DNA of 64,000 bases, from contig CAVQNH010000015.1 of assembly GCA_963713815.1 (NCBI GenBank), positions 62,001 to 126,000 on the forward strand. Direction: 5' to 3'. How positions within the stretch are numbered: position 1 is the stretch's first letter; the number at the start of each line of letters is the position of its first letter. A program made the translations under genes and the position numbers. Under the pieces are notes generated by a model. It searched no databases and was not told where the DNA came from. It was given only the letters and a program-made list of their open reading frames with translations. This DNA comes from RYN-230 sp963713815 (GTDB taxonomy: Bacteria; Actinomycetota; Actinomycetes; Streptosporangiales; Streptosporangiaceae). Shown piece after piece: positions 16,608 to 25,738 of this stretch.

Positions 16608-18284
16608 TCAATGCTTGCGGTGCGCCGCCCGCGGCCGGGGCGCGCGGGCCGGGACGGCGGCCGGCTGACTGTCCTCGGCCTGATAGCGGCCCAGCAGCGC
16701 GATCTCGGCCTCGTGCCGCGGGAACATGAAGAACACCAGCGCCGCGCCGAGCAGCACGCCGATGATGGCGGCCGCGTACGCCCACTGGTCGCCGGCCAGG
16801 AACGCGCTCTTCGCCGCCGCGGTGATCTTGCTGGCGTACTGGGGATAGCGCTGCGCCACCTGCTGGGCGCCGGCGAAGGACTTCTCCAGCTGGCTCTGCA
16901 CGCTGCCGGTGATCTTGCTGCGGTTCGGTGAGCCGGCGACCGACCTGGCGATGACGCTGGCGTAGCCGGCCGTCAGCAGTGCGCCCAGGATCGACTGCAT
17001 GATCGCGCCGCCCAGGTCGCGCTGCAGGTCAGCGGTGCCGGAGGCCATCCCGGCGCGCCGGGTGGGGACGGAGCTGGTGAGGGAATGCGAGGCCGGCGTG
17101 CCGGCCAGCCCCACCCCGGCGCCCAGGAACGCGAAGGCCAGCCCGACCACCCAGTAGGAGCTGCCCTGCTTCCACAGCAGCAGCATGGTCAGGAAGCTGA
17201 GCAGGCAGAACAGGTACCCGCTGAGCAGGGTGAAGCCCGACCCGAGGGCGTGGGTGAGCCGGGCCGACAGCGGCGCGAACCCCACCATGCACACGGCCGC
17301 CGGGAGGATGGCCACCCCGGCGCGCAGCGGCGAGTAGCCGAGCACGTCCTGCAGGTACTGCTGGCCTACGAAGATCGCCCCCATCAGCGACCCGAAGACA
17401 ATGATCCCGCCCACCGCCGCCACCCAGAAGATCCGCCGCCCCGCGACGTGCAGGTCGTAGAGGGGAGACCGGGCCCGGTGCTGGCGGAGGAAGAACCCGG
17501 CCCCCGCGGCCAGCGCGGCCAGGGCCGTGCCGAGGGCCAGGGCACCCGCGCCCGGGACGGGCGCGAAATTGATCGTCACTACCAGGGCCGCAACGAAAAC
17601 CATCGACAGCACTCCGCCCAGATGATCGACGGTATCCGTGGTCTCGTTGACGTGTGACGGCACGCAGGCCAGGGCCAGGACGAGGGCCACGACCGCCAGT
17701 GGCAGGGTGAGCAGGAACGCCGATCCCCACCAGAAGTGCTGCAAGACCAGGCCGGCCAGCATGGGCCCCAGGGCGGTGATGGCGCCGCCGATACCGGACC
17801 ACAGCGCGATGGCCCTGATCCGGGCGGGACCCGACCACAGCGCGGTGATCAGGGCCAGGGTCGTGGGGTAGGCCATGCCCGCGGAGATCCCGCCCAGCAG
17901 GCGGCCGGCCAGCAGGACGCCCGCGTCCGGGGCGTAGGCGGCCAGCAGGCAGGCCGGGACGGACAGCAGCACGCCCAGCACCAGCATCATCCGGCGGCCG
18001 TAGCGGTCGCCCACCGCCCCCAGGTAGAGCACCGACCCGGCCAGGCCGAGTGAGTAGCCGATGGCGATCAGGTCGAGCGTGGTCTGGCCAGTGTCGAAGG
18101 CCCGGCCGATGTCGGGCAGGGCGACGTTGGCCACGGTGAGGTTGAGGTTGGCTACCGCGGCCACCACGATCAGCGCGAGGAGGACCAGGGACGCCTGCCG
18201 CGGCGCCGTCCCCGCACCGGCGTCGCCCGCGGCGCCGGGTCTGGTGGCTGTGGCCAAGGCTCCTCCAGGCGGGGGCCTGGCCAC
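16608..18284 (-). CDS. MFS drug-exporter-type transporter (DHA2, 14 helices)
   Basis: 558 residues. The pattern of some 14 hydrophobic segments, motif A between helices 2 and 3 (GAVGDRYGRRMM) and motif C in helix 5 (GIGGAITALGPMLAGL) mark a proton-driven multidrug or metabolite exporter of the DHA2 group. A long extracytoplasmic loop with many Lys, Gln and Ser residues lies before the last helix. It follows the geranylgeranyl-reductase-like gene by 12 bases on the same strand and probably belongs to that transcription unit. The substrate is unknown. Bases 16526-16607 contain only short CCAGTCCTGGCCAG-like repeats. Confidence 0.88.
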   Translation of the reverse strand: MARPPPGGALATATRPGAAGDAGAGTAPRQASLVLLALIVVAAVANLNLTVANVALPDIGRAFDTGQTTLDLIAIGYSLGLAGSVLYLGAVGDRYGRRMMLVLGVLLSVPACLLAAYAPDAGVLLAGRLLGGISAGMAYPTTLALITALWSGPARIRAIALWSGIGGAITALGPMLAGLVLQHFWWGSAFLLTLPLAVVALVLALACVPSHVNETTDTVDHLGGVLSMVFVAALVVTINFAPVPGAGALALGTALAALAAGAGFFLRQHRARSPLYDLHVAGRRIFWVAAVGGIIVFGSLMGAIFVGQQYLQDVLGYSPLRAGVAILPAAVCMVGFAPLSARLTHALGSGFTLLSGYLFCLLSFLTMLLLWKQGSSYWVVGLAFAFLGAGVGLAGTPASHSLTSSVPTRRAGMASGTADLQRDLGGAIMQSILGALLTAGYASVIARSVAGSPNRSKITGSVQSQLEKSFAGAQQVAQRYPQYASKITAAAKSAFLAGDQWAYAAAIIGVLLGAALVFFMFPRHEAEIALLGRYQAEDSQPAAVPARAPRPRAAHRKH

Positions 18285-18296
18285 GAGCCAATCAGG

Positions 18297-19688
18297 TCAG
18301 GAGGACCGCACCTCATCCGCAGAGGGTGATCCGTGCAGGTCAGGCACTTCGCCGGCGTGTCCGGGGGCGCCGGATTCCGGGCCGGCGCCGGAGTCCAGCC
18401 CGCCCGGTTCCGGCTCACCGGAGTCCAGGCCGCCAGGGTCCAGGTGACCCAGGTCCCGGGAGTTCGCGGGCCACCGGCGGCCCGCCCGGCTGGCTATCTG
18501 CTGGACCGCGGCGGCGGCCCACGCGGCCGGCCGCGGGCTGGCCCCGTCCACCAGGCCGTTCCAGTACAGCGACCAGGTGCCGGCCAGCACCCGGCGGACC
18601 CCGGGGGCGGTGAGCAGCCGCACCGCGGCCGAGGCTGCGCGCGGACGGTGCAGCAGGGTGGCCTGGAGGGCCGCGGCTCCCGGCATGTACGAGCCGAACG
18701 CGGCGGTCACCGCCTCGGTGTAGGCGGCGGCCGCCTGCCCGGGGCCGGCCAGCAGGCATTCTGCGGCCAGCCGCGCGCTGACCATGCCGGGCCCGATGCC
18801 CTCGCCCTGCAGCGGGTTGATCAGCCCGGCGGCGTCCCCGGCCAGCAGCACGTTGCCGGCCGCGGGCCGGGTGCCGGTGCCGCCCATGCGCAGCCAGCCG
18901 CCGGTCACCGGCCCGATCCGGGCCTCCGGGGCCAGGTCGCCCGACGTGCGCAGCAAGGTGCAGAACCGGGCCAGGTCGTCGCGGAGCCGGGCCTGCCGCC
19001 GCCGGGTGCCCAGGCCCACCCCGATGCCCACGTTGGCCTGCCCGTCCGCGCCGGGAAAGAGCCAGCCGTACCCGGGGTAGATCCGCCACGGCGCCTGGTC
19101 CAGCAGGACCAGCAGCGGCAGCGGCACCTCGGCGGGGATGTACGCGCGGATAGCGAAGCCCCACAGGGCGGTGCCGGTGTCCAGCATCCCGGCCAGCCGC
19201 GCGACCGGGCTCAGCGCGCCGTCCGCGCCGATGAACGCGTCCGCGGCGAGCCGCCGGCCGTCGCTGGTGATCAGCGCCCGGACCGGGCCGCCGGGCGGCC
19301 GGTCCACCCCACTGACCCGGGCCCGGATGGGTTCCGCGCCGGCCTCGATGGCGGCCGTGCGGAGCGCGTCATCCAGGACTACCCGGGGGACGACCACCCC
19401 GTGCCCCGGATAGGCCCGGCCAGCGAAGGCCGGCAGCCGTGAGCGGTGCCCGGACGGCCCTATGACCAGGAGATCCGCGCCCTGCCCGGCGTCCGGGACG
19501 GACACGCCCAGCTCGTCGAGGAGGCCCACGCCACGCGGGCCGACCAGGTCACCGCAGGCCTTGTCGCGGGGGAAGGCCGCCTTGTCCACCAGTGCGACGC
19601 GGGCCCCGCCGCGGGCCAGGACCAGCGCGGCCACACTCCCGGCCGGCCCGGCGCCGGCCACCACCACGTCGAAGCCGGGGGGACTCAC
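18297..19688 (-). CDS. Geranylgeranyl-reductase-family flavoprotein
   Basis: 463 residues. Begins with the FAD-binding motif DVVVAGAGPAGSVAAL, then the family signature around DKAAFPRDKACGDLVGPRG, the middle motif ADAFIGADGALSPVA and the C-terminal FAD motif VLLAGDAAGLINPLQGEGIG. Members saturate double bonds in isoprenoid chains (geranylgeranyl lipids, or the side chain of menaquinone as in mycobacterial MenJ). The tail after residue 415 is a low-complexity Gly/Pro/Asp/Ser extension. GTG 19688 overlaps the stop of the upstream membrane-protein gene as GTGA. Context with a UbiE-type methyltransferase supports an isoprenoid-lipid or quinone role; the substrate is an inference. Confidence 0.87.
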   Translation of the reverse strand: MSPPGFDVVVAGAGPAGSVAALVLARGGARVALVDKAAFPRDKACGDLVGPRGVGLLDELGVSVPDAGQGADLLVIGPSGHRSRLPAFAGRAYPGHGVVVPRVVLDDALRTAAIEAGAEPIRARVSGVDRPPGGPVRALITSDGRRLAADAFIGADGALSPVARLAGMLDTGTALWGFAIRAYIPAEVPLPLLVLLDQAPWRIYPGYGWLFPGADGQANVGIGVGLGTRRRQARLRDDLARFCTLLRTSGDLAPEARIGPVTGGWLRMGGTGTRPAAGNVLLAGDAAGLINPLQGEGIGPGMVSARLAAECLLAGPGQAAAAYTEAVTAAFGSYMPGAAALQATLLHRPRAASAAVRLLTAPGVRRVLAGTWSLYWNGLVDGASPRPAAWAAAAVQQIASRAGRRWPANSRDLGHLDPGGLDSGEPEPGGLDSGAGPESGAPGHAGEVPDLHGSPSADEVRSS

Positions 19689-20425
19689 CGGGCCACCACC
19701 AGGGCCACGGCCAGGGTCCCGGTGGCCCAGGTGAAGTACCGGAGCGCGCGCTCCAGGGGCGCAAGCAGGTCGGCCCGGTCGAGTTCCTGCTGGCTGCCGT
19801 CGCGCCAGGTGACCCGGACCGACACCGAGGCGATCCGGCGCCGCAGCGCCCGGGCCGGGGTGCTGAGCGAGCGCTGGCCCATGGACAGGAAGAACGCGGC
19901 CGCCGCGGCGATCAGCACGGCCGGGGGCAGCGTCCAGTGCTGGGCGTACGCGCCGACCAGGACCGGGAACGCCCCCCAGGCCGCGCCGAACCAGAAGTCG
20001 CTGTGCAGCAGGCCGCCGGCCAGCTCCAGGTTGTACCCGCAGACGAGGATGGCGCCGGTGATCACGAACGGGAGCAGCCGCAGGCCACCGTCGATCAGGC
20101 CCATCACGACCGCGATGGCGATGGACACCGCCGCGGTGATCACGAGGACCACGCTGCTGATGCCCGTGCTCAGCGGCCGGCCGTTGAGCTCGTCGAGGGC
20201 GTGTGCGCCGACGCCCACGGCCAGGAAGAACGCGAGCATCGTGGCGCCGAGCCGCCAGAGCACGGGGTGCGGCACCAGCGCCGCCCCGATCGCCACGTAG
20301 GACAGATGCCAGAGCGTGTACGGCGGGTGCAGCAGCGTGAGCCAGTCGCGGAAGCCCCCGGTGCCGCGGCCCAGCGCGTAGAACGCGGTCTTGTCGGTGC
20401 CCGCCTTCTCGGTGCGGGTCCTCAC
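19685..20425 (-). CDS. Polytopic membrane protein between methyltransferase and GGR genes
   Basis: 246 residues with about seven hydrophobic helices filling residues 35-190 and a soluble C-terminal stretch. Conserved-looking polar patches are HPPYTLWHLSY near residue 33, GAHALDELNGRPL near residue 75 and YNLELAGGLLHSDFWFGAAWG near residue 130. The second patch recalls the Asp-rich loops of UbiA prenyltransferases, but the classic NDxxDxxxD motif is absent, so I do not assign it. GTG 20425 overlaps the upstream stop as GTGA and the end overlaps the next gene the same way. It may handle the lipid substrate of its two enzyme neighbours. Confidence 0.7.
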   Translation of the reverse strand: MRTRTEKAGTDKTAFYALGRGTGGFRDWLTLLHPPYTLWHLSYVAIGAALVPHPVLWRLGATMLAFFLAVGVGAHALDELNGRPLSTGISSVVLVITAAVSIAIAVVMGLIDGGLRLLPFVITGAILVCGYNLELAGGLLHSDFWFGAAWGAFPVLVGAYAQHWTLPPAVLIAAAAAFFLSMGQRSLSTPARALRRRIASVSVRVTWRDGSQQELDRADLLAPLERALRYFTWATGTLAVALVVAR

Positions 20426-21185
20426 GAAGCCGGTCCCGGGCCGGCGGGGCCTTGCGGGCCCACATGACCAGGCCACCGCCCAGGCTCATCACGCTGACCC
20501 CGATGTCGGTCAGGCCCGCCGCCCGCCAGGCGGCGATGTGATCGTCGAGTGAATGCCGCCGGTAGTGCACGGAGATGCTGGGCCCGAGGAAGCGGCCGAC
20601 CCGGTACCAGGCCGCGCCGCCGGTGAGCGCGCCGAGCACCGGCAGGGCCAGCCGGGTGTAGCACCACCAGGCCAGCCGCCACCAGGGCTTCGGCGGCAGG
20701 TAGAACTCGAGGCTGGCCAGGGTGCCGCCGGGCCGCAGGCAGCGGGCCATCTCGGCGACGGTCGCGGCCGGGTCGTCCACGTAGCGGAGCAGGTAGGAGA
20801 AGGTCACCGCGTCGAAGGTGGCGTCCGGGAACGGGAGGTCGTCGGCGCGGCCGACGGCGAGCCTGACCCGGCCACGCCCGCCGGGACGCCGGGTCCGGGC
20901 CACGCCCGCGCGCAGCATGGGCTCGTTCAGGTCCACGCCGACCACGCTGGCCCCGGTCGCGCCGGCCACGGCCAGGGCAATCCCGGCCGGGCCGGTGGCC
21001 ACGTCCAGCGCCAGGCCGGGCTGGCCGTCGGCGGTGTGGCGGACCACCGCCCGCCGCCAGCGCCGGTCCTGGCCCATGGAGAGCAGGTAGGCGAGCCGGT
21101 CGTACCGGGCGGGCAAGCCCACGAAGACGGCGCGCGCCACCGGCTCGCCACGCAGGCGGGCGTCCTGGGCAGGTGCGGCGGTCAC
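20422..21185 (-). CDS. UbiE/MenG-type SAM methyltransferase; C-terminus probably frameshifted
   Basis: About 250 residues. Class I methyltransferase with motif I LDVATGPAGIAL, motif II VVGVDLNEPMLRAG, and a central FPDATFDAVTFSYLLRYV that closely resembles demethylmenaquinone/ubiquinone C-methyltransferases, followed by LRPGGTLASLEF. Likely substrate: a quinone or other prenylated ring. The start is taken as GTG 21185. The frame of the core has no stop before the next gene; the TGA at 20422-20424 in another frame would give a GTGA overlap with the membrane-protein gene, so a small indel in the last 20 codons is likely. The exact C-terminus is therefore uncertain. Confidence 0.78.
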
Positions 21186-21306
21186 GGCGTGCCGAGCTGA
21201 GCCAACGGGCGCTCCCAGAGCTGCAAGGCCAGTGCTGCGAGGTCGCGCGGCCAGCGGCCACGTACTTGGGATCGTCGCACGGCCGCCCCGTGATGGGCAA
21301 GAAGCA

Positions 21307-21340
21307 TGATCCGGGAGCACCCACGGCCGGTGCCCCGGAT
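21307..21340. terminator. Hairpin between helicase and methyltransferase genes
   Basis: GATCCGGG at 21307-21314 pairs with CCCGGATC at 21333-21340, and inside it GCACC (21316-21320) pairs with GGTGC (21328-21332) around a 7-base loop, with one bulged A. It lies just after the helicase stop codon on the minus strand and could end that transcript. There is no T-tract. Confidence 0.5.
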
Positions 21341-21346
21341 CACGGT

Positions 21347-22913
21347 CTAGCTGGCCTCGGGCAGGCGGGTCCGCGACCCGCGGCTGCGGGAGTCCCGGCT
21401 GGCCGCACGGTTGGTCCCGGACCGCTGGCGCCCGTCGCGGCCGGGCCGGTTGCGGCCGCCCCGGCCCGGGCGTCCCCGGCCGGGCTGGCCGGCCGGGCGC
21501 GCTGGCCGCACGCTCTGGGCGTGGGGGCGGCGGCGGGATCGGCGTCCCGGCCGTCGCGAGGTCCCGGACCGCGGGGTCACCGGGCTGTACCCGGTACCGG
21601 GCCGGGCTGACGCCGGCCGCCTCGTGCAGCCGCGCGACGTCGCGGACCTGGCCGGGGTCGACGAGCGCGAGCACGGTCCCGGTCGCACCGGCGCGGCCGG
21701 TGCGGCCCGACCGGTGCAGGTAGTCCTTGTGGTCGTTCGGCGGGTCGAAGTGCACCACCAGGCCGACATCGTCGACGTGGATGCCGCGGGCGGCCACGTC
21801 GGTCGCGACCAGTACCCGCGGATAGCCGGCGGCGAACCCGTCGAGGGCGCGCTGGCGCTGGTTCTGGTTGAGGTCGCCGTGGATGGCGCCTGCCTCGACC
21901 CCGGCCCGGGTGAGCTGCTTGGCCAGCCGGCCGGCGCCGTGCTTGGTCCGGACGAAGAACAGGGTGCGGTCCGGCCGCGCCGCGATCTCGGCCGCGATCG
22001 CGACCTTGTCCTCGGCGGGCAGCACGAACACCTGGTGGTCCGCGGCCACGCCCGGCTCGGTGACCGGGGCGATGGCGTGCAGCGCCGGGTCAGACAGGTA
22101 CCTGGTGACCAGCCGGTCCACGTCCCGGTCCAGGGTGGCCGAGAACAGCAGCCGCTGGCCGCCTGGCGGCGTCGCGTCGAGCAGCTGGGTCACGGCCGGC
22201 ATGAAGCCCAGGTCGGCCATGTGGTCGGCCTCGTCGAGCACGGCGATCTCGACCTGGCCGAGGCTGGCGGCCCGGCGCTCGATCAGGTCGATGAGCCGCC
22301 CGGGCGTGGCGACGACGACGTCCACCCCGCGGGCGAGCTGCTCGATCTGCCGCCCCATCGGGGCACCGCCGTACACGGTGGTGACCCGCACGCCGAGCCG
22401 GCGGCCGAGCGGGGCGAGCACCTCGGCGACCTGGCGGGCCAGCTCCCGGGTCGGGACCAGGACGAGCCCGCGCGGGGCCTTGGGCTGGCGGGGGCCGGCG
22501 GCCTGGGCCAGCCGGGCCAGCAGGGGCAGGCCGAAGGCCAGGGTCTTGCCGGAGCCGGTCTCGGCGCGGCCCAGCACGTCCCGGCCGGCCAGCGCGTCGG
22601 GCAGCGCCCGGGCCTGGATGGCGAAGGGCGCGGTGATGCCCTGCTCGCCGAGCGCGGCGACGAGCGGGCCGGGCAGGCCGAGCTCGGCGAATGTCGCCGG
22701 GGCCGGGGCCGGGGCGCTGAGCGCAGCGGTCAGGGCGCGGTCAAGCTCGGATACGACGGGGGTACGGGGCGAGGCGGGCCGGTGCGGCCGGCCCTGGTAA
22801 GACGGCCTGCGCGGGCTGGCCGACCGGCCGGGGCTGGCCGGCCTCCGCCGCCGGTGACCGGCAGACGAGCCGGATCCCTGGGCAGCAGGGCGCTGGGGCA
22901 CGGTGAACTCCAT
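21347..22913 (-). CDS. DEAD-box RNA helicase with Arg/Gly-rich tail, frameshifted near its end
   Basis: ATP-dependent RNA helicase. A Ser/Arg/Pro-rich N-terminus (residues 1-65) is followed by the Q motif region (TFAELGLPGPLVAAL), Walker A AETGSGKT, PTRELA, TPGRLID, DEAD as LDEADH, SAT (LLFSAT), then the second RecA domain with VLVATDVAARGIHV and HRSGRTGRAG. After about residue 430 the reading frame drifts into an unnatural Pro/Arg sequence that never stops; a different frame there reads GRGRPGRGGRNRPGRD and ends in TGA at 21347, a typical basic tail. An indel around 21470-21550 is therefore inferred. Such helicases remodel RNA in ribosome assembly or cold adaptation. Confidence 0.85.
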
Positions 22914-23066
22914 CCATGATTCGGGGGCCGCGCCGCGGGACCAGCGTCACGACAGCGGCGAACCAGGTTTCCTCAGCCATGCTGGCTGGAACTTAGGCTC
23001 ACCGGGAAGCGGACTGCTCACAGATGCGACCACGCGGGCTGCTCGCCCGCGGAAGTGGCGACATCT

Positions 23067-23610
23067 TCAGCCGCCTAATGACTCAACCCTATCAGTGGCC
23101 TTCTTCTTCCCCCGGCCCCGGGGCGGCGGGCTTTCCTCGTCCAGGCCCGGCTTCTCGAGGTAGCCGACCGCCAGGTAGGCGGCCACGAAAGCCACCACCA
23201 TGCCGATGAGCAGGGCCAGCTCGGCGGTGGGAATCGTGTTCTGCGTTGCTGAGCAGGAACAGGATCCGCCTGATCACGGCGACCAGGCCGACCACGATGA
23301 AAGGCTGCGCGGCGAGACGGTGCGCGCGCAGCGACAGCACGACCGTGTGCACGATCTCGACCAGGATCAGCACCAGCAGAACCCGGTCCAGCAGGTTGAT
23401 GGCGGCGGTGGCCATCGTGTGGTTCTGCACGTCCTCGACGAAGCTCACCACCCCGGAGACAGCCAAGGTGGCGGCCAGGACGATGAGCACCACGCCCACG
23501 GCCACGGTCACGAAGTCCTGGGCGTGCTCCAGGGCCCAGATCGACGCGGCGACCCCCGGCCGGGGAGCCGGGCGGCCCGGCTCAGCCTCCGGCTCGCTGC
23601 TCTCACTCAC
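23067..23610 (-). CDS. PsiE-family phosphate-starvation-inducible membrane protein, frameshifted near 23240
   Basis: About 180 residues with four hydrophobic helices and the PsiE family pattern: ALEHAQDFVTVAVGVVLIVLA early, LVEIVHTV in the third helix and QPFIVVGLVAVIRRILF before the last. After SNA near 23245 the frame continues as unlikely Arg/His/Gly sequence, whereas the neighbouring frame reads NTIPTAELALLIGMVVAFVA and stops at 23067, completing the last helix. One base is probably missing or extra there. GTG 23610 overlaps the end of the polyphosphate kinase gene by 8 bases. The pairing suggests a shared role in phosphate or polyphosphate physiology; the biochemical function of PsiE is unknown. 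Confidence 0.8.
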
Positions 23611-24492
23611 GCCGGTGATCCTGCAGGGCGGCCGCGTGGTCCGGCACGTAGGTCTGCATCTCCCGGGGCACCCGCACGTAGCCCTGGGCCGGCGGCCGGC
23701 CGGCAGCTCCAGCAGCGACCGCTGGACGTCGTGGTAGGGGATGGTGGAGAGCAGATGGGCGATCATGTTGATCCGGGCCCGCCGCTTGTCGTCACTCTCC
23801 ACCACGAACCAGGGAGCCTCGGGAATGTCGGTGTGCAGCATCATCTCGTCCTTGGCCCGGCTGTAGTCCTCCCACCGGGTGACCGACTCCAGGTCCATAG
23901 GTGACAGCTTCCACCGCCGCATGGGGTCTTCCAGGCGGGACCGGAACCGCTCCTGCTGCTCGGCGTCGCTGACCGAGAACCAGTACTTGCGCAGCAGTAT
24001 GCCGTCCTCGACCAGCAGCCGTTCGAAGATCGGGCACTGGTGCAGGAACCGCGCGTACTCCTCCTTGGTGCAGAACCCCATCACGTGCTCGACCCCGGCC
24101 CGGTTGTACCAGCTGCGGTCGAACAGCACGATCTGGCCGGACGCCGGCAGGTGCTCGACGTACCGCTGGAAGTACCACTGGGCCTGCTCCCGCTCGGTCG
24201 GCGCGGGGAGGGCGGCGATGCGCGCGATGCGCGGGTTGAGGTACTGGGTGACGCGCTTGATCGTGCTGCCCTTGCCCGCGGCGTCGCGGCCCTCGAAGAT
24301 CACCACAATCCGGGCCTTCTCCGCGCGTACCCACTCCTGGGCCTTCACCAGCTCGGCCTGGAGCCGGAAGAGCTCAGCCTCGTACGGCTGGCGCGGCAGC
24401 CGGTGCGCCAGGGGCTTCTTCGCGGCCTTGGCCCCCTGGGCGTGATGGTTCTTGCGCGGCGCGGACGCCACCGCGTGGTCTTTGCGGGCCAT
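23603..24492 (-). CDS. ppk2: Polyphosphate kinase 2 (PPK2), frameshifted near 23698
   Basis: About 296 residues. PPK2 enzymes phosphorylate nucleotides using polyphosphate. The P-loop (FEGRDAAGKGST), the lid/active-site segment VLFDRSWYNRAGVE and the later WFVVESDDKRRAR are intact, typical of class I PPK2. Near the C-terminus the frame fails after LLELP; adding one base around 23698 gives RPPAQGYVRVPREM and a stop at 23603, the normal PPK2 ending. ATG 24492 starts MARKDH; the open frame upstream of it is made of the tandem repeat described separately. It overlaps the PsiE-like gene downstream. Confidence 0.9.
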
Positions 24493-24518
24493 CGGGCTGC
24501 ACCCCCATGCGTTGGGCA

Positions 24519-24590
24519 CCGTGTAGCAAGCTCCGTGTAGCAAGCTCCGTGTAGCAAAGCACCGTGTAGCAAAGCACCGTGCGGCAGGCA
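24519..24590. repeat. Five tandem 14-15 bp units upstream of the PPK2 gene
   Basis: Units CCGTGTAGCAAGCT at 24519-24532 and 24533-24546, CCGTGTAGCAAAGCA at 24547-24561 and 24562-24576, and a decayed copy at 24577-24590. The array lies 27-98 bases upstream of the PPK2 start codon, within the likely promoter or leader region. Confidence 0.92.
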
Positions 24591-24669
24591 TTTGCGCGGC
24601 CGGCACTGTGCAACCAGCACTGTGCCTGGGAGTCAACCACGTCAGCGTGATCGTGGCGAGGGCCGGCGC

Positions 24670-25623
24670 TCACCCGGGGTCGGGCGGCGCACCCAGCCGC
24701 AGCGCCACAGCCATCAGGTCCCGGGCGGGGCCGGCGGGCAGCTGCACGGTCCCCGCCCAGATCGCCCGCAGCCTGCGGCCCAGGTCGAGACCCGGAACGG
24801 GGACCACGGCCAGCAGCCCGGCCGCCACGTTCTCGCGCACGGCGAGCAGGCTCAGCACGGCCGGGCCCGCCCCGGCCCGCACCGCCTCGCGCACCGCGGT
24901 GGTGGTGCTCAGCCGCAGCGCCGGCCCGGCCAGCTCGGGGCCAGGGCCGAGGCAGGCGGTCAGGGCCGCGTGCAGCGCCTCCCGGGTGCCGGATCCCTCT
25001 TCCCGCTCCACCAGCGGCGTGGCCGCCAGCTCGGCCGGGCGGACCGGGGATCGGCGGCGGGCCCACGGATGGTCCGGGCGGACCACGACGGCCAGCCGGT
25101 CCGCGGCCACCACCCGGGACCGTAGCCCGCGCGGCGGGGTGGGGCCCTCGACGAAGCCGAGGTCCACGCCGTGCTCGGCCACCGTGCCGGCCACCGCCTC
25201 GCTGTTGGCCGCGACCAGGGTGATCTCGGCGGGCTGGCGGCCGGCCTGCTCGTACTCGTCGCGCAGGGCGACCAGCCAGGCGGGCAGCAGGTGCTCGGCG
25301 ATGGTGAGGCTGGCCGCGACGCGCAGCTGGGCGTCCCGGGCCCGGCGCAGGCTGGCGATGCCGCTGTCCAGCTCGCCCGCCTGGGCCAGCAGCGGCGCCG
25401 CCCAGTCCACCAGCAGCGCCCCGGCCGCGGTGAGCCGGGACCCGCGCGGATCCCGGTCCAGCAGGGCCGCGCCGACCTGGGCCTCCATCGCCCGCAGCCG
25501 GGCTGACGCGGCCTGCTGGCTGATCCCGGCGTGCCGCGCAGCCGCGCCGATGCTGCCGTGCCGGGCCACGGCCGCGAACAGCTCGAGGGCGGCCAGGTCG
25601 GGAACGTGCGGGCTCAGCGGCAC
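24670..25623 (-). CDS. LysR-family transcriptional regulator
   Basis: 317 residues. The N-terminal winged helix-turn-helix reads LAALELFAAVARHGSIGAAARHAGISQQAASARLRAMEAQVG in outline, the classic LysR DNA-binding domain. It is followed by a hinge and an effector-binding domain with LRVAASLTIAEHLLPAWL and VDLGFVEGPTPP. GTG 25623 gives the usual short lead-in to the helix-turn-helix. It is divergent from the TDT transporter gene with 115 bases between them, so it most likely controls that gene and itself in response to the transported anion. Confidence 0.9.
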   Translation of the reverse strand: MPLSPHVPDLAALELFAAVARHGSIGAAARHAGISQQAASARLRAMEAQVGAALLDRDPRGSRLTAAGALLVDWAAPLLAQAGELDSGIASLRRARDAQLRVAASLTIAEHLLPAWLVALRDEYEQAGRQPAEITLVAANSEAVAGTVAEHGVDLGFVEGPTPPRGLRSRVVAADRLAVVVRPDHPWARRRSPVRPAELAATPLVEREEGSGTREALHAALTACLGPGPELAGPALRLSTTTAVREAVRAGAGPAVLSLLAVRENVAAGLLAVVPVPGLDLGRRLRAIWAGTVQLPAGPARDLMAVALRLGAPPDPG

Positions 25624-25655
25624 AGGACCACGATAACCAGGCCACAACGACGCCC

Positions 25656-25682
25656 TGTGGGCGGGCACAAGGCCCGCTTGTG
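25656..25682. promoter_or_regulatory. Candidate LysR operator: two overlapping inverted repeats
   Basis: CACAAG (25666-25671) and CTTGTG (25677-25682) form a 6-5-6 inverted repeat, and TGTG (25656-25659) with CACA (25666-25669) forms another that shares a half-site. Both lie in the divergent LysR/TDT intergenic region, where a LysR regulator would normally bind. Spacing of the outer T and A is close to, but not exactly, the T-N11-A consensus. Confidence 0.5.
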
Positions 25683-25738
25683 AGTTGACAGGGACAGGCC
25701 CGCTACCGGGACAGGGCGCTCCGGCGCACGCTGGTGTC

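Noticed and set aside
19685..20425. Naming the membrane protein a UbiA prenyltransferase
   Set aside because: Only a loose similarity of one polar loop is visible; the Asp-rich motifs required for the family are not there.
18297..22913. A single 1538-residue fusion of helicase, methyltransferase and reductase
   Set aside because: The frame is open throughout by chance and indels, but the middle part is antisense-like or out of frame to a good membrane-protein gene, and GTGA overlaps mark separate genes.
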